A DNA stretch of 64,000 bases from Shewanella japonica (GTDB taxonomy: Bacteria; Pseudomonadota; Gammaproteobacteria; Enterobacterales; Shewanellaceae). How positions within the stretch are numbered: the first letter of the stretch is position 1; each line of letters begins with the position of its first letter. The stretch spans positions 3,703,001 through 3,767,000 of the forward strand of contig NZ_CP020472.1 in NCBI RefSeq assembly GCF_002075795.1, given 5' to 3'. The translations under genes and the position numbers were made by a program. The notes under the pieces are model-generated. The model had not been told where the DNA came from, searched no databases, and worked only from the letters and a program-made list of their open reading frames with translations. Below are positions 51,072 to 63,382 of this stretch, piece after piece.

Positions 51072-51157
51072 TGGTGCGGATGGTGGGACTTGAACCCACA
51101 CGAGCATAGCTCACCACCCCCTCAAGATGGCGCGTCTACCAATTCCGCCACATCCGC
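51072..51157 (-). tRNA. leuU: tRNA-Leu (GAG)
   Basis: 86 bases, CCA encoded (51072-51074). The long variable arm of class II tRNAs is present. Anticodon GAG in CTTGAGG reads CUU/CUC. It follows secG, as leuU does in E. coli. Confidence 0.96.
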
Positions 51158-51225
51158 ATTCAAACTTTTTACACTAGTTAGCTAAAGCAATCACTACTAG
51201 TTTTTTGCCAATTAGAGGCAATAAT

Positions 51226-51558
51226 TTAGTCAGGAATTTCTGATTCTGAGGTTTCAGCCTGAGTAGGAGCTTGTTCAACTTGCTCTACTGCAGAACCTAA
51301 ATCATTCCAAGCATCATCTTTTTTAGAGTGGTTTGCACTTAAGTTACCTAAAATAAGGCTTAATGCGAAAAAACCAATCGCTAAAACAGCGGTGCTACGG
51401 GTCAGGAAGTTACCTGAACCATTTGAGCCAAATAGAGTTCCTGATGCACCAGCACCAAAAGAAGAACCCATATCTGCGCCTTTACCTTGTTGAATTAAAA
51501 TCAGTCCTACTAGACCAATCGCAACAACCAAGTAAACAACAATTAAAACTTCATACAT
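51226..51558 (-). CDS. secG: Preprotein translocase subunit SecG
   Basis: SecG (110 residues) has two membrane helices (about 3-23 and 52-72) around the conserved GKGADMGSSFGAGASGTLFGSNG loop region, and an acidic tail. It stimulates SecYE translocation. 4 bases after tpiA, upstream of the two tRNAs. Confidence 0.97.
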   Translation of the reverse strand: MYEVLIVVYLVVAIGLVGLILIQQGKGADMGSSFGAGASGTLFGSNGSGNFLTRSTAVLAIGFFALSLILGNLSANHSKKDDAWNDLGSAVEQVEQAPTQAETSESEIPD

Positions 51559-51562
51559 AATA

Positions 51563-52345
51563 TTATGCGCTCATCGCTATGGAACATAAACTTAAAAACT
51601 CGCTAGAGTTTAAGCTAGCTCCGCCAATCAATCCACCATCTACGTCTGGTTGGGCAAATATATCAGCAGCATTTGATGGGGTAACACTACCGCCATATAA
51701 AATGCGAATATTCTCTCCAATAAATGGAGACACTTCAGAGAGTCGATTACGAATAAACGCGTGAACTTCTTGCGCTTGCTCTGGAGTTGCACTTTTACCA
51801 GTGCCTACAGCCCATAAAGGCTCATAAGCGATAATGGCATTATCAAAAGCCATGGTGCCATTCTTTTCGATCACAATGTCTAACTCTTCAGCAATGACTT
51901 CAAAAGTGCGTCTTGCCTCACGAGCTGGACCTGATTCACCAACACAAAGAATCGGCGTTAGACCATGTTTTTGTGCTGCAGCGAATTTCTCTGCAACGAT
52001 ATTACTTGTTTCGCCGTACATTCTACGACGTTCGGAATGGCCGATAATCACATATCGACATCCTGAATCTTTTAGCATTTTACCGGAAATTTCACCAGTA
52101 TAGGCACCGAAGTCATGTTGACTTAGGTTTTGTGCGCCCATTCTTACAAGCGCACCATCTAAGGTTTGCTTATTTGCTTCAAGTAGTTGTCTAACACTTT
52201 CAAGATAAATTGAAGGTGGACATAAAACTACTTCAGCAGAATCATTTTGGAGCTTTGTAGCAAACTTGCTGAATAACTCTTGAGCTAACGCTGCACTGCC
52301 ATTCATTTTCCAGTTGCCAGCTACCATAGGACGTCTGAGTGCCAT
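51563..52345 (-). CDS. tpiA: Triosephosphate isomerase
   Basis: TpiA (260 residues) interconverts DHAP and glyceraldehyde-3-phosphate. Catalytic His in IIGHSERR and Glu in AYEPLWAVGTG are intact. ATG 52345 (MALRRPMVAGNWKMNG) has AAGGAG upstream; the in-frame extension to 52393 is rejected. Its place between glmM and secG is usual outside enterics. Confidence 0.97.
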   Translation of the reverse strand: MALRRPMVAGNWKMNGSAALAQELFSKFATKLQNDSAEVVLCPPSIYLESVRQLLEANKQTLDGALVRMGAQNLSQHDFGAYTGEISGKMLKDSGCRYVIIGHSERRRMYGETSNIVAEKFAAAQKHGLTPILCVGESGPAREARRTFEVIAEELDIVIEKNGTMAFDNAIIAYEPLWAVGTGKSATPEQAQEVHAFIRNRLSEVSPFIGENIRILYGGSVTPSNAADIFAQPDVDGGLIGGASLNSSEFLSLCSIAMSA

Positions 52346-52520
52346 TACTGTCTCCTTTGAAAGCGGCGTGAATGATAACGAACCGCCAAACAACTTACAA
52401 TAGCTAACTCAGGAATATTTATCATAACTTGACGGAATGATGTTTTTTTATTCGCTGAGCTAAGATATTAAATAAGTTAATAATAAATAAAAACGCTAAA
52501 TGATTGTATACCGAACTTTG

Positions 52521-53861
52521 TCACAAACCCACGCTTTTGACTACATCGGCAATTTCGTTTGCAAAAGCCGTGACTTGAACATCATTTTTACCTTCGACCA
52601 TCACCCTTATCAAGGGTTCTGTGCCTGACTCTCGTATAAGTACTCGCCCATTTTGACCCAATAGCTTTTCAATTTTTGTCTGAACAGATCGCACAAGTTT
52701 CGATTCTAATGGCTTTTTGTCGACGTGATAGCGGACATTAATTAATACTTGCGGGTACATTTCTAGAGGGGCAACTAATGCAGCAAGCTTGCTGTTGGCA
52801 TATTGCATGGCTGCTAATACTAATATCCCAGCAACGATACCATCACCAGTCGTACCATGATCTAAATTAAGAATATGACCTGAATTTTCACCGCCGATAC
52901 GCCAGTTATTTTGGCGCATAAGCTCCATAACATATCGGTCACCAACATTTGAACGAACAAACGGTACATCTAACTCATTCAATGCGACTTCCAATCCCAG
53001 GTTTGACATCAAGGTCCCCACAACTCCGCCTTGAAATTCACCTTGTTTGATCGCATCTCGAGCAAGAATATACAATATTTGGTCACCATCAATAATATTG
53101 CCTTGATGATCGACCATCATGATACGGTCACCATCACCGTCGAGTGCTATTCCCACATCTGCATTGTGATTGATAACGGCTTCACAAATAGCCGCCATGG
53201 AAGTTGCTCCAACTTTATCATTAATATTTAATCCATTGGGTTTATCACCAATGGTAATCACGTTGGCACCTAACTCTTTAAATACATTGGGTGCAATATG
53301 ATAGGTAGCACCATGAGCACAGTCGATGACTAAAGTTAATCCGTTTAAAGTCAGATTTGCCGGAAAGTGGCCTTTGCAGTATTCAATATATCGACCGGCG
53401 GCATCATCAATTCGAGCCGCCTTACCGAGTAGGTGTGACTCAACACATTGCATAGGCTTAGTCAGCTCATGCTCAATTTCCAATTCTATTTTGTCATCTA
53501 ACTTACTGCCGTCAGCAGAGAAGAATTTAATGCCATTATCATAATATGGATTATGTGAAGCGCTGATAACGATTCCCGCTTCAGCTCTAAACGTTCTAGT
53601 AAGGTAAGCAATTGCGGGGGTAGGCATTGGACCAACGAGCAGAACATTAAGTCCTGCTGCAGACAAACCAGCTTCTAATGCTGATTCGAAAAGATACCCG
53701 GAAATGCGGGTATCCTTACCAATAATAATTTTCTTTGTCCCACTGCGTGAAAGCACTCTGCCTGCAGCCCAACCCAATTTTAAAGCTAATTCAGGGGTCA
53801 TGAAGCCTGCGCCAACTTTTCCCCTAATTCCATCCGTGCCAAATAGATTACGTTGTTGCAT
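52521..53861 (-). CDS. glmM: Phosphoglucosamine mutase
   Basis: GlmM (446 residues) makes glucosamine-1-phosphate for cell wall and LPS. The phosphoserine motif SASHNP (Ser near 101), DGDGDR metal loop, and GENSGH are present. It follows folP by 63 bases. Confidence 0.97.
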   Translation of the reverse strand: MQQRNLFGTDGIRGKVGAGFMTPELALKLGWAAGRVLSRSGTKKIIIGKDTRISGYLFESALEAGLSAAGLNVLLVGPMPTPAIAYLTRTFRAEAGIVISASHNPYYDNGIKFFSADGSKLDDKIELEIEHELTKPMQCVESHLLGKAARIDDAAGRYIEYCKGHFPANLTLNGLTLVIDCAHGATYHIAPNVFKELGANVITIGDKPNGLNINDKVGATSMAAICEAVINHNADVGIALDGDGDRIMMVDHQGNIIDGDQILYILARDAIKQGEFQGGVVGTLMSNLGLEVALNELDVPFVRSNVGDRYVMELMRQNNWRIGGENSGHILNLDHGTTGDGIVAGILVLAAMQYANSKLAALVAPLEMYPQVLINVRYHVDKKPLESKLVRSVQTKIEKLLGQNGRVLIRESGTEPLIRVMVEGKNDVQVTAFANEIADVVKSVGL

Positions 53862-53924
53862 TAGTACCTCACATTAAGTGAATTCACACTAACTCAATCA
53901 GCTAAACTAACAGGTTATATCACT

Positions 53925-54764
53925 TTATTGATGTAAACTCGCCATGGTTGCTGACATAACCGTTAACGCATCGACGGTTTCTTTTACATCATGTACTCGT
54001 AAAATTTGCGCGCCTTGTTGCGCCGCAATCATTGCTCCAGCAAGACTACCGGCGAGTCGTTCATCTACATTTCGCTGGAGTAAATCGCCAATCATGCTCT
54101 TTCTAGAAAGACCGATAAGTACAGGTAGGTGCATGCTATGAAGTTCAGGTAATTTTGCCAATAGCTCATAATTGTGCGCTAAGGTTTTCCCAAAACCGAA
54201 ACCCGGGTCAATGATAATATTTTCGCGAGGCATACCTGCTGCAACACAATAATCAATGCGTAGTGATAAAAAATCGACAATTTGTTGAATGACATTGTCA
54301 TAACTTGGGTTATCTTGCATTGTTTCAGGCTTACCTTGCATATGCATTAAGCATACAGGCACATCCAAGTTAGTCGCCATCGCGACTGCGCCAGGTGCTT
54401 GTAAAGCGCGGACATCGTTAATAATATGCGCGCCTGCTGCGACCGCTTTCTCCATCACCTCAGGTTTACTCGTATCGATTGAAATCCAAATGTCAGGATG
54501 TTTAGCCGCATACTCAATCACTGGGATCACACGAGCCAATTCTTCTTCAACTGATACATCAGTTGCACCGGGCCTAGTTGACTCGCCACCAATATCCAAG
54601 ATGGTCGCACCTTCTTCGATGACTTTATCAACCTGTTTACAGGCATTTTCGAACGTAGAAAACTGACCACCATCAGAAAAAGAATCAGGGGTAACATTGA
54701 TAATTGCCATTACGACAGGGCTAGATAACGATAATGTTTTATCGCCAGACTTCAACTCAAACAC
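53925..54764 (-). CDS. folP: Dihydropteroate synthase
   Basis: FolP (279 residues), the sulfonamide target, joins pABA to the pterin in folate synthesis. INVTPDSFSDGG, GGESTRPGA and the late FGFGKT-like pterin site are intact. It is followed by glmM, as in E. coli. Confidence 0.97.
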   Translation of the reverse strand: MFELKSGDKTLSLSSPVVMAIINVTPDSFSDGGQFSTFENACKQVDKVIEEGATILDIGGESTRPGATDVSVEEELARVIPVIEYAAKHPDIWISIDTSKPEVMEKAVAAGAHIINDVRALQAPGAVAMATNLDVPVCLMHMQGKPETMQDNPSYDNVIQQIVDFLSLRIDYCVAAGMPRENIIIDPGFGFGKTLAHNYELLAKLPELHSMHLPVLIGLSRKSMIGDLLQRNVDERLAGSLAGAMIAAQQGAQILRVHDVKETVDALTVMSATMASLHQ

Positions 54765-54835
54765 ACAACCTCACTTACATTAAAAAGTGCCACACCAGCA
54801 ATATGACTTAATTATGACACTAGTACAATAAATAT

Positions 54836-54860
54836 AAAAAAACCCCTTTCGGGGTTTTTT
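54836..54860 (-). terminator. Rho-independent terminator of ftsH
   Basis: AAAAAACCCC-TTTC-GGGGTTTTTT, 19 bases past the ftsH stop; symmetric A/T flanks. Confidence 0.9.
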
Positions 54861-54878
54861 ATTTCAAAATACAGCTAG

Positions 54879-56822
54879 TTATTTTGCTGTAGATTCATCT
54901 GTTTTAGGTTCAACATCAGGCTTATCTTCTGTTGACTCTTCGGCTACAGAATCGGTATTAACCGGTGTGCCTTTATCTTGGTCATCCATTGAATCATCCG
55001 CTTGCCAATCCGCAGGCTGGCGAACATCACGTCGATTCATAAGATCATCAATTTGTTCAGCATCAATGGTTTCATACTTCATTAATGCATCTTTCATTGA
55101 ATGAAGGATATCCATATTTTCAGTCAGGAATGTATGTGCACGCTCATAGTTAATATCAATAAGGTGCTTCACTTCCTGATCAATCATGCCAGCAGTTTCA
55201 TCAGACATATTCTTAGATTTCGCCATGCTGCGACCTAAGAACACTTCGCCTTCATCTTCCGCATATAGAACAGGCCCTAACTTCTCAGAGAAGCCCCACT
55301 GTGTCACCATGTTACGGGCAATCGATGTAGCATATTTAATATCTTGAGATGCACCTGTCGATACTTTCTCACCACCATAAATGAGCTCTTCAGCTAGACG
55401 GCCACCATAAGCTACCGAGATTTGACTCTCAAGTTTACGACGACTTTGACTGATAGCATCCGCTTCAGGTAGGAAGAATGTTACACCTAATGCACGGCCA
55501 CGAGGGATAATCGTGACTTTATGAACCGGATCATGCTCTGGTACTAAACACCCAACAATCGCATGGCCTGCTTCATGATAAGCCGTCATTTCTTTCTCTT
55601 CTTCCGACATCACCATAGTGCGGCGCTCTGCACCCATCATGATTTTGTCTTTTGCGCTTTCAAACTCTTCCATACCAACGACGCGGCGATTACCACGTGC
55701 TGCGAAAAGTGCAGCTTCGTTAACAAGGTTAGCGAGATCAGCACCAGAGAAACCTGGTGTACCACGAGCGATAACACTGGCTTTAACACCATCAGCTAGA
55801 GGTACTTTACGCATATGAACTTTAAGAATTTGCTCACGACCACGGACATCTGGCAAACCTACAACCACTTGACGGTCAAAACGGCCCGGACGCAATAAAG
55901 CAGCATCAAGAACATCTGGACGGTTAGTTGCAGCGATAACAATGATACCTTCGTTACCCTCAAAACCATCCATTTCAACCAACATTTGGTTCAATGTTTG
56001 CTCACGTTCATCGTGACCACCACCCACACCAGCGCCACGTTGGCGACCTACGGCATCGATTTCATCGATAAAGATAATACAAGGTGCTGACTTTTTCGCT
56101 TGCTCAAACATGTCACGTACACGAGATGCACCAACACCGACAAACATTTCAACGAAGTCAGAACCAGAAATAGTAAAGAACGGTACTTTAGCTTCACCAG
56201 CAATGGCTTTAGCGAGTAGGGTTTTACCTGTACCCGGAGGGCCCACAAGTAACACACCCGTCGGAATACGACCACCCAACTTTTGGAAACGTGTCGGTTC
56301 TTTTAAGTAATCAACCAATTCTTTCACGTCTTCTTTAGCTTCGTCACAACCTGCAACGTCACCAAAAGTCGTTTTAATTTGGTCTTCGCTCATCAATTTG
56401 GCTTTACTTTTACCAAATGACATTGCGCCTTTACCACCACCGCCTTGCATTTGACGCATGAAGAATATCCATACACCGATCAATAGCAGCATTGGGAACC
56501 AAGAAATGAAAATTTGGGTTAAGAAACTAGACTCTTCAGCTTCCTGCCCTTTCATTGAAATCCCTTTACGATCAAGATCATTAATTAAATCTTGGTCATA
56601 CATTGGCATAATAGTGGTGAACTTCTCTCCAGAACGCTTGATCCCTTCAATAGTTCGTTGATCACTCTTAATTTCAACCGAATTGATATTGCCATTACGG
56701 ACACTATCTAAGAATACGGAATAATCCATCTTCTGCGATGACGAAGAAGAGGGGGAGTAACCCTGAAAAACTGACATCAGCACAACGGCGATGACAACCC
56801 AGAGAATTAAATTTTTTGCCAT
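54879..56822 (-). CDS. ftsH: ATP-dependent zinc metalloprotease FtsH
   Basis: FtsH (647 residues) is the membrane AAA+ protease that removes LpxC, sigma-32 and damaged membrane proteins. There are two N-terminal helices (about 4-22 and 98-118), Walker A GPPGTGKT near 195, SRH arginines, and the zinc site HEAGH near 417. ATG 56822 (MAKNLILW, as in E. coli) is used, not the in-frame TTG at 56831. The C-terminal tail is acidic and hydrophilic. Confidence 0.97.
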   Translation of the reverse strand: MAKNLILWVVIAVVLMSVFQGYSPSSSSSQKMDYSVFLDSVRNGNINSVEIKSDQRTIEGIKRSGEKFTTIMPMYDQDLINDLDRKGISMKGQEAEESSFLTQIFISWFPMLLLIGVWIFFMRQMQGGGGKGAMSFGKSKAKLMSEDQIKTTFGDVAGCDEAKEDVKELVDYLKEPTRFQKLGGRIPTGVLLVGPPGTGKTLLAKAIAGEAKVPFFTISGSDFVEMFVGVGASRVRDMFEQAKKSAPCIIFIDEIDAVGRQRGAGVGGGHDEREQTLNQMLVEMDGFEGNEGIIVIAATNRPDVLDAALLRPGRFDRQVVVGLPDVRGREQILKVHMRKVPLADGVKASVIARGTPGFSGADLANLVNEAALFAARGNRRVVGMEEFESAKDKIMMGAERRTMVMSEEEKEMTAYHEAGHAIVGCLVPEHDPVHKVTIIPRGRALGVTFFLPEADAISQSRRKLESQISVAYGGRLAEELIYGGEKVSTGASQDIKYATSIARNMVTQWGFSEKLGPVLYAEDEGEVFLGRSMAKSKNMSDETAGMIDQEVKHLIDINYERAHTFLTENMDILHSMKDALMKYETIDAEQIDDLMNRRDVRQPADWQADDSMDDQDKGTPVNTDSVAEESTEDKPDVEPKTDESTAK

Positions 56823-56876
56823 GTCACTCAAATTTCTAGACCTCTTAAAGACCCACGATAATTAATCGTTAGACTA

Positions 56877-57506
56877 CTATAACTTGTAACCAGTCGCCAC
56901 TATATACACTTCACGTGAACGTGGTCGCGATGAATCTGGTTTTCGTGTTTTAACTGTAGTGAAAGCTTGTCGAACTGCTTTCATATATTCATCAAAGCCC
57001 TCCCCCTGAAAGACTTTAACTGCAAAACTACCATTAGATGCCAATACTTGATGACACATATCTAATGCTAATTCAACAAGATACATCGCCCTAGGTTGGT
57101 CCACACCGTCTGAACCACTCATATTAGGCGCCATATCAGAAAGCACTACATCCACTTTATCCTCACCAACACGGTCAAGTAAAGCATCAAGTACTTTCTC
57201 TTCACGGAAATCACCTTGTAAAAAGTCAACTCCCACAATTGGATCCATTGGTAAAATATCACAAGCAACAAGCTTGCCTTTTTCTCCAACCAATTTAACA
57301 GCAATCTGTGACCAGCCACCAGGCGCTGCACCTAAATCAACCACTGTCATGCCTGGTTTAATCAATTTATCTTTCTGTTGGATTTCTTCCAACTTGAATG
57401 CAGCTCGAGAGCGTAAGCCTCGCTTTTGTGACAGTTTAACGTAATGATCGTCAAAATGTTCTTGCATCCATCGGCTTGAACTTGCCGAACGTTTTTTCGT
57501 TGCCAT
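56877..57506 (-). CDS. rlmE: 23S rRNA 2'-O-ribose U2552 methyltransferase RlmE
   Basis: RlmE/FtsJ (209 residues) methylates U2552 in the 23S A-loop. SAM site [13 protein letters not shown] and DMAPNMSG are typical. It precedes ftsH by 54 bases, the conserved rlmE-ftsH pair; divergent from yhbY. Confidence 0.97.
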   Translation of the reverse strand: MATKKRSASSSRWMQEHFDDHYVKLSQKRGLRSRAAFKLEEIQQKDKLIKPGMTVVDLGAAPGGWSQIAVKLVGEKGKLVACDILPMDPIVGVDFLQGDFREEKVLDALLDRVGEDKVDVVLSDMAPNMSGSDGVDQPRAMYLVELALDMCHQVLASNGSFAVKVFQGEGFDEYMKAVRQAFTTVKTRKPDSSRPRSREVYIVATGYKL

Positions 57507-57529
57507 TTAAATTCCGTAACGATTTGGAG

Positions 57530-57557
57530 TTACATAAAGCTTATATAAGGGTAGAAT
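57530..57557 (+). promoter_or_regulatory. Probable yhbY promoter
   Basis: TTACAT (57530-57535), 16-bp spacer, TAGAAT (57552-57557); 39 bases before the yhbY ATG. Confidence 0.5.
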
Positions 57558-57596
57558 AGCCGTTTTTCAACAGTAACATTCAAAAAGTTGGTACAA

Positions 57597-57896
57597 ATGA
57601 ACTTAACAACCAAACAAAAACAGCATTTAAAAGGCTTAGCGCATAATCTTAAGCCAGTGGTGCTGCTGGGTGCTAATGGTTTGACCGAAGGTGTGCTGGC
57701 TGAAATTGATAGTGCACTCACTCATCATGAACTAATAAAAGTGAAAGTAGGCTCTTCTGATAGAGAGCTTAAAAATGCTGTCGTTGACGCGATTATTCGC
57801 GAAACTCAATCAACCAAAATACAGCTTATCGGACACACCTTAGTTATTTTCCGTCAGTCTGCTGAAATGAAAGTTGCCATTCCAAAAGCAAAGTAA
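57597..57896 (+). CDS. yhbY: CRM-domain ribosome assembly protein YhbY
   Basis: YhbY (99 residues) is a single CRM/KH-like RNA-binding domain (LKGLAHNLKPVVLLGANGLTEG, GHTLVIFR) that binds pre-50S particles. ATG 57597 is preferred to the TTG at 57588; the ribosome site is weak. Confidence 0.94.
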   Translation: MNLTTKQKQHLKGLAHNLKPVVLLGANGLTEGVLAEIDSALTHHELIKVKVGSSDRELKNAVVDAIIRETQSTKIQLIGHTLVIFRQSAEMKVAIPKAK

Positions 57897-57963
57897 TTTC
57901 GTCAAACAACTCGGTTTAAATGTTCATATTGCCTCAATACGATTCAAATGTTCATTTTGACCT

Positions 57964-57994
57964 AAAAAAACCACTGTTAATCAGTGGTTTTTTT
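57964..57994. terminator. Bidirectional terminator between yhbY and greA
   Basis: AAAAAACCACTG-N5-CAGTGGTTTTTTT lies between the convergent genes. Confidence 0.9.
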
Positions 57995-58048
57995 ATTACT
58001 ATAAAATATCAATCTTAAGTCGTAATTAATATTGATATTAATTCTGGC

Positions 58049-58525
58049 TTAGATGTACTCAACAGCCGTAATTTCATATTCTGCTGTGCCACCTGGCGTT
58101 GTAATAGCCACTTCATCATCGACACTTTTACCAATCAGTCCACGGGCAATTGGCGAATTTACTGAAATTAAATTCTCTTTAATATTCGCTTCATCATCAC
58201 CTACAATACGGTAGGTTGACTCTGCATCAGTATCAATATTTAAAATGGTAACTGTTGTACCAAAAATAACACGACCAGTATTTTGCATCGTGGTCACATC
58301 GATGATTTGGGCATTTGATAGCTTGCCTTCAATATCACGAATACGAGCTTCACAAATCCCCTGCTCTTCACGAGCTGCATGGTATTCAGCATTTTCTTTT
58401 AAATCACCCAATTCACGTGCTTCTGCAATAGCAGAAGTGATCTGTGGGCGGCGTTCAAATTTTAATTCGTCTAATTCTTTACGTAGCTGCTCAGCTCCGA
58501 TAATCGTCATAGGGACGGTATTCAT
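58049..58525 (-). CDS. greA: Transcription elongation factor GreA
   Basis: GreA (158 residues) rescues backtracked RNA polymerase. An N-terminal coiled coil ([25 protein letters not shown], with the D-x-x-E tip) and the C-terminal FKBP-like domain ([11 protein letters not shown]) are complete. It follows carB by 266 bases and a terminator. Confidence 0.98.
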   Translation of the reverse strand: MNTVPMTIIGAEQLRKELDELKFERRPQITSAIAEARELGDLKENAEYHAAREEQGICEARIRDIEGKLSNAQIIDVTTMQNTGRVIFGTTVTILNIDTDAESTYRIVGDDEANIKENLISVNSPIARGLIGKSVDDEVAITTPGGTAEYEITAVEYI

Positions 58526-58734
58526 AATGTCTTATGTCTCCTTTAAAAACAAAAGCACCCCGTGCTGGTACAAAACCAACACAGTTAAATCTCGATTAAT
58601 TCGCATAGCGCACGATCTTTATAACAATAAGTCTAAATGATGCGGTGTCTTGCGTTGAGGATGCATCTAATGATGATGCCTTAAGCTTACATAAACTTGA
58701 GATTACTTACTACTGACTGTCAAAAAATAGTAAT

Positions 58735-58763
58735 AAAAAAGACTGCACGAATGCAGCCTTTTT
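58735..58763 (-). terminator. Rho-independent terminator of carAB
   Basis: Minus strand GGCTGCA-TTCG-TGCAGTC (one G-U), then TTTTTT, 29 bases past the carB stop. A UUCG tetraloop closes it. Confidence 0.9.
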
Positions 58764-58791
58764 AATCAAATCATCAATAAATTAAATAAAA

Positions 58792-61700
58792 TTAATTTTT
58801 AGCGATTCGCTCATGTAATTCTTGTACCGAATTCACATTATTTCTGTCATCTGCTGAATGTGCTAAACAAGTAGCAAAAGCAGCATTAAGCGTTGTCGTG
58901 TAATTCACTTTGTAGCGAAGTGCACCACGTCTAATTTGACGAGAATCCTCAATTGCTTGACGACCTTCAGTCGTGTTAACAATGTAGGTGTACTCATCAT
59001 TCTTAATACGGTCAAGAATATGAGGACGTCCTTCATGTACCTTGTTAACTAAGCGAGGGTTAATTCCTGCTTCGCCAAGAATCACGGCAGTACCGTGTGT
59101 GGCATCGATTTGGTAGCCAAGTTCAATTAACTTAGCAGCAAGCTCGGCAACACGCTCTTTATCACTGTTACGTACAGATAATAATGCTCGACCTGATTTT
59201 GGTACTTCAGCTGTCGCACCTAGTTGTGCTTTTGCATACGCTTCAGCAAAAGTTTCACCTACACCCATAACTTCACCCGTTGAGCGCATCTCAGGGCCAA
59301 GCATTGGGTCTACACCAGGGAACTTGTTGAACGGTAATACCACTTCTTTTACAGAGAAGTACGGTGGAATCACTTCTTTAGTAAAGTTTTGCTCAGCTAA
59401 AGATTGACCAGCCATCACACGTGCTGCGATTTTCGCTAATGGTACACCCGTTGCCTTAGAGACAAATGGAACTGTACGAGCAGCGCGAGGGTTAACCTCA
59501 ATCATGTAGATCTCATCGTCTTTAACAGCAAATTGCACGTTCATCAAACCAATAACGCCTAGCTCCATTGCTAATTTAGCAACTTGCTCACGCATACGGT
59601 TCTGAACATCTTCACTTAAACTGTAAGGAGGTAAAGAACAACCTGAGTCACCTGAGTGAACACCCGCTTGCTCAATGTGCTCCATGATAGAGCCCACGAC
59701 AACAATCTCGCCATCACATACCGCATCGATATCAATCTCGATTGCATTATCAAGGAATCTATCTAGCAATACTGGAGATGAGTTAGATACGCTCACTGCT
59801 TCATTGAAATAGCGACGTAAGTCTTGCTCGTCATACACGATTTCCATTGCGCGGCCACCAAGTACATAAGATGGACGAACAACTAATGGGTAACCGATAC
59901 GCTCAGCAGAAATAACCGCACCTTCAACTGTTGTTACAGTGTCATTTTCAGGTTGCTTCATTTCTAAGCGTTGAATTGCTTGCTGGAAACGCTCTCTATC
60001 TTCAGCACGGTCGATTGCATCAGGACTTGTACCAATAATCGGTACCCCTGCCGCTTCAAGAGCACGTGCTAATTTTAGAGGTGTTTGACCACCATATTGA
60101 ACGATAACGCCTTTTGGCTTTTCAATGCGAACAATTTCAAGCACATCTTCAAAGGTTACTGGCTCAAAGTATAAGCGGTCTGACGTGTCATAATCCGTAG
60201 AAACCGTTTCTGGGTTACAGTTAACCATAATAGTTTCGTAACCATCGTCACGTAAGGCTAACGCTGCGTGAACACAACAGTAATCAAACTCAATGCCTTG
60301 ACCAATACGGTTAGGGCCGCCACCAAGAATCATGATTTTATCGCGATTTGATGGCGCAGCTTCACATTCTTCTTCGTATGTTGAGTACATGTAAGCAGTG
60401 TCTGTTGCAAATTCTGCAGCACAGGTATCAACACGCTTATATACAGGGTGCATATCAAAGCGGTCACGAATCTTACGCACTTCTGTTTCGCTAACACCTA
60501 AGATTTGCGCTAGGCGAGCATCAGAGAAACCTTTACGTTTTAGTTTCAGTAAGAATGCTTGATCAAGACCTGACATGCCCACTTCAGCAACTTTCGCTTC
60601 TTGCGCAATTAAGTCTTCAATCTGAACTAAGAACCAGTGATCAACATTCGTTAGCTTGAACACTTCATCACGACTTAAACCTACACGGAATGCATCCGCA
60701 ATATACCAAATACGGTCAGCACCTGGTTCTTTAAGCTCATGACGGATTTGCTGCATGCTTTCAGGTAACGCAATATCAACAATTGGGTCAAAGCCTGTAC
60801 GACTAACTTCTAGACCACGCAGTGCTTTTTGCAAAGACTCTTGGAATGTACGGCCAATAGCCATCACTTCACCAACAGACTTCATTTGCGTTGTAAGACG
60901 GTCATTCGCACCAGCAAATTTTTCAAAGTTAAAGCGAGGAACTTTAGTTACAACATAATCGATAGCAGGTTCAAATGATGCAGGAGTTCGACCACCTGTA
61001 ATATCATTCATCAACTCATCTAAAGTGAAGCCTACTGCTAATTTAGCGGCCACTTTCGCAATTGGGAAACCCGTTGCTTTAGATGCTAATGCAGAAGAGC
61101 GAGAAACGCGTGGGTTCATTTCGATGATAACCATACGACCAGTATTTGGACAAATACCAAACTGAACGTTAGAACCACCTGTTTCTACACCAATTTCGCG
61201 CAGTACTGCTAAAGAAGCATTACGCATTAACTGGTATTCTTTATCAGTCAGAGTTTGTGCTGGAGCAACGGTAATTGAGTCACCAGTATGCACACCCATC
61301 GCGTCGAAGTTTTCAATAGAACACACGATAATACAGTTATCGTTGCGGTCACGAACCACTTCCATTTCGTATTCTTTCCAGCCGATTAATGATTCATCGA
61401 TCAATAATTCACTGGTAGGAGAAAGCTCAAGACCTTGCGAACAAATGTCTTCAAACTCTTCTTTGTTATAAGCGATACCACCGCCACTGCCACCCATAGT
61501 GAATGAAGGACGGATAATACAAGGGAAGCCAACTTGGTCTAAAACGCCATAAGCTTCTTCCATTGTATGTGCAATACCGGCACGTGGACATTCAAGTCCA
61601 ATTGCTTTCATTGCGGTGTCAAAACGACTACGGTCTTCAGCTTTATCAATTGCATCCGCTGTCGCACCAATCATCTCGACATTAAACTCTTTTAGCACAC

Positions 61701-62016
61701 CCTCAGCTTCAAGCTGAAGTGCACAGTTAAGCGCAGTCTGACCACCCATAGTAGGTAAAATCGCATCAGGCTTTTCTTTAGCGATAATATTACGTACCAC
61801 TTCCCAATGAATAGGCTCGATATATGTTGCATCGGCCATCTCAGGGTCGGTCATGATGGTTGCAGGGTTTGAGTTAACTAGAATAACTCGATAGCCTTCT
61901 TCACGCAGCGCTTTACACGCTTGCGCACCCGAATAGTCAAATTCACACGCTTGGCCAATGACGATTGGACCTGCGCCTAGGATTAGAATGCTTTTAATAT
62001 CAGTACGTTTTGGCAT
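58792..62016 (-). CDS. carB: Carbamoyl phosphate synthase large subunit
   Basis: CarB (1074 residues) makes carbamoyl phosphate for arginine and pyrimidines from bicarbonate, ATP and the ammonia supplied by CarA. Two homologous ATP-grasp halves are evident ([11 protein letters not shown] and [12 protein letters not shown]), with paired EMNPR / EVNPR metal motifs, and a C-terminal MGS-like allosteric domain. 27 bases after carA. Confidence 0.98.
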   Translation of the reverse strand: MPKRTDIKSILILGAGPIVIGQACEFDYSGAQACKALREEGYRVILVNSNPATIMTDPEMADATYIEPIHWEVVRNIIAKEKPDAILPTMGGQTALNCALQLEAEGVLKEFNVEMIGATADAIDKAEDRSRFDTAMKAIGLECPRAGIAHTMEEAYGVLDQVGFPCIIRPSFTMGGSGGGIAYNKEEFEDICSQGLELSPTSELLIDESLIGWKEYEMEVVRDRNDNCIIVCSIENFDAMGVHTGDSITVAPAQTLTDKEYQLMRNASLAVLREIGVETGGSNVQFGICPNTGRMVIIEMNPRVSRSSALASKATGFPIAKVAAKLAVGFTLDELMNDITGGRTPASFEPAIDYVVTKVPRFNFEKFAGANDRLTTQMKSVGEVMAIGRTFQESLQKALRGLEVSRTGFDPIVDIALPESMQQIRHELKEPGADRIWYIADAFRVGLSRDEVFKLTNVDHWFLVQIEDLIAQEAKVAEVGMSGLDQAFLLKLKRKGFSDARLAQILGVSETEVRKIRDRFDMHPVYKRVDTCAAEFATDTAYMYSTYEEECEAAPSNRDKIMILGGGPNRIGQGIEFDYCCVHAALALRDDGYETIMVNCNPETVSTDYDTSDRLYFEPVTFEDVLEIVRIEKPKGVIVQYGGQTPLKLARALEAAGVPIIGTSPDAIDRAEDRERFQQAIQRLEMKQPENDTVTTVEGAVISAERIGYPLVVRPSYVLGGRAMEIVYDEQDLRRYFNEAVSVSNSSPVLLDRFLDNAIEIDIDAVCDGEIVVVGSIMEHIEQAGVHSGDSGCSLPPYSLSEDVQNRMREQVAKLAMELGVIGLMNVQFAVKDDEIYMIEVNPRAARTVPFVSKATGVPLAKIAARVMAGQSLAEQNFTKEVIPPYFSVKEVVLPFNKFPGVDPMLGPEMRSTGEVMGVGETFAEAYAKAQLGATAEVPKSGRALLSVRNSDKERVAELAAKLIELGYQIDATHGTAVILGEAGINPRLVNKVHEGRPHILDRIKNDEYTYIVNTTEGRQAIEDSRQIRRGALRYKVNYTTTLNAAFATCLAHSADDRNNVNSVQELHERIAKN

Positions 62017-62043
62017 TGCTTCTATCTTCTCCGAGTGACCTAA

Positions 62044-63189
62044 CTATTTAGTGTTTTGACGAAATTGCTCAATCAATTCAATGAAATGATCAAACAAAGG
62101 TGATGCATCCGTCGGTCCAGGGCTCGCTTCTGGATGCCCTTGGAAACTAAACGCAGGTTTATCAGTCAGGTGAATACCTTGTAATGACCCATCAAATAAT
62201 GACTTATGTGTCACTTTAATATTCGCTGGTAACGTCGCTTCATCAGCAGCAAAACCATGGTTTTGGCTGGTGATCATCACATTACCTTTTTCGATATTGC
62301 TGACAGGATGGTTGGCACCATGATGACCAAACTTCATTTTTAATGTTTTAGCCCCAGATGCTAGTGCAAGTAACTGGTGACCTAAACAAATACCAAACAC
62401 TGGAATGTCAGTCTTTAGAATTTCTTGAATGGCTGTAATCGCATAATCGCATGGCTCTGGGTCACCTGGACCGTTTGACAGGAATATACCATCTGGATTC
62501 ATTGCTAATACTTCTGCAGCAGAAGTTTGAGCAGGTACCACAGTCACATCACAACCACGGTCAACTAACATACGTAAAATGTTACGCTTAATACCGTAAT
62601 CGAAAGCAACAACTTTATATTTAAGTTCTGATGCTGGTGTCTCATCAGGTAAACCGCCAACTAAACGCCAGCTAGCTTTACGCCATTGATAAGTAGACTC
62701 AGTCGTCACTTCTTTGGCTAAGTCCATGCCTTTTAAACCAGGGAATGCCTTTGCTGCAGCTAATGCTTTAGCTTCATCGATATCGCCAACCATAATACAA
62801 CCGGCTTGCGCACCCTTTTCACGTAAAATACGGGTTAATTTACGGGTATCGATATCCGCGATGCCGACAACATTATTTGATTTTAAGTAATCACTTAATG
62901 ATTGTTGGTTACGGAAGTTGCTGGCTAATAGAGGTAAATCTCGGATGATAAGACCACAAGCATGAACTGAATCAGATTCAGTATCTTCATCATTTGTGCC
63001 GGTATTACCAATATGAGGGTAAGTTAAAGTTACGATCTGGCGAGAATATGACGGATCCGTTAGAATCTCTTGATAGCCTGTCATTGAAGTATTGAATACT
63101 ACTTCACCAACAGTGAGTCCATCGGCACCAATTGCTGTGCCAGAGAAAACGGTTCCATCTTCGAGTACGAGTAAGGCAGACTGTGTCAA
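62044..63189 (-). CDS. carA: Carbamoyl phosphate synthase small subunit
   Basis: CarA (381 residues) is the glutaminase subunit. The N-terminal CPSase-small domain is followed by a class I amidotransferase domain with nucleophile Cys in GICLGHQ (about residue 268) and [12 protein letters not shown] 63189 ([12 protein letters not shown]) is the start: GGAGG lies 5 bases before it and is itself inside the longer in-frame ORF reaching 63201. E. coli carA also starts at UUG. Confidence 0.96.
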   Translation of the reverse strand: MTQSALLVLEDGTVFSGTAIGADGLTVGEVVFNTSMTGYQEILTDPSYSRQIVTLTYPHIGNTGTNDEDTESDSVHACGLIIRDLPLLASNFRNQQSLSDYLKSNNVVGIADIDTRKLTRILREKGAQAGCIMVGDIDEAKALAAAKAFPGLKGMDLAKEVTTESTYQWRKASWRLVGGLPDETPASELKYKVVAFDYGIKRNILRMLVDRGCDVTVVPAQTSAAEVLAMNPDGIFLSNGPGDPEPCDYAITAIQEILKTDIPVFGICLGHQLLALASGAKTLKMKFGHHGANHPVSNIEKGNVMITSQNHGFAADEATLPANIKVTHKSLFDGSLQGIHLTDKPAFSFQGHPEASPGPTDASPLFDHFIELIEQFRQNTK

Positions 63190-63348
63190 CGCGACCTCCA
63201 AAAAATAAGAGCCAAGCCACTGAAATTATTTGTATTTAATTTTTACAAATCCACCAATTTACAAAATTTTGGCAAATTCCAGCGATTTTATATGAATTAA
63301 GTTAAAGCGTCTATGCTTAGTTATTTTATTTTGGGAAAAATAATTTCC

Positions 63349-63378
63349 AAAAAAAAACCACCAACGGTGGTTTTTTTA
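63349..63378 (-). terminator. Rho-independent terminator of dapB
   Basis: AAAAAAACCACC-AAC-GGTGGTTTTTTT, 5 bases past the dapB stop. Confidence 0.93.
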
Positions 63379-63382
63379 AATA

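Noticed and set aside
63190..63201. Longer carA start at 63201
   Set aside because: The added residues are coded by the ribosome binding site itself (GGAGG); the TTG at 63189 fits family length.
63202..63348. ArgR box before carA
   Set aside because: TATGAATTAAGTTAAAG-like stretches were looked at, but none matches the two-fold ARG box well enough to claim.
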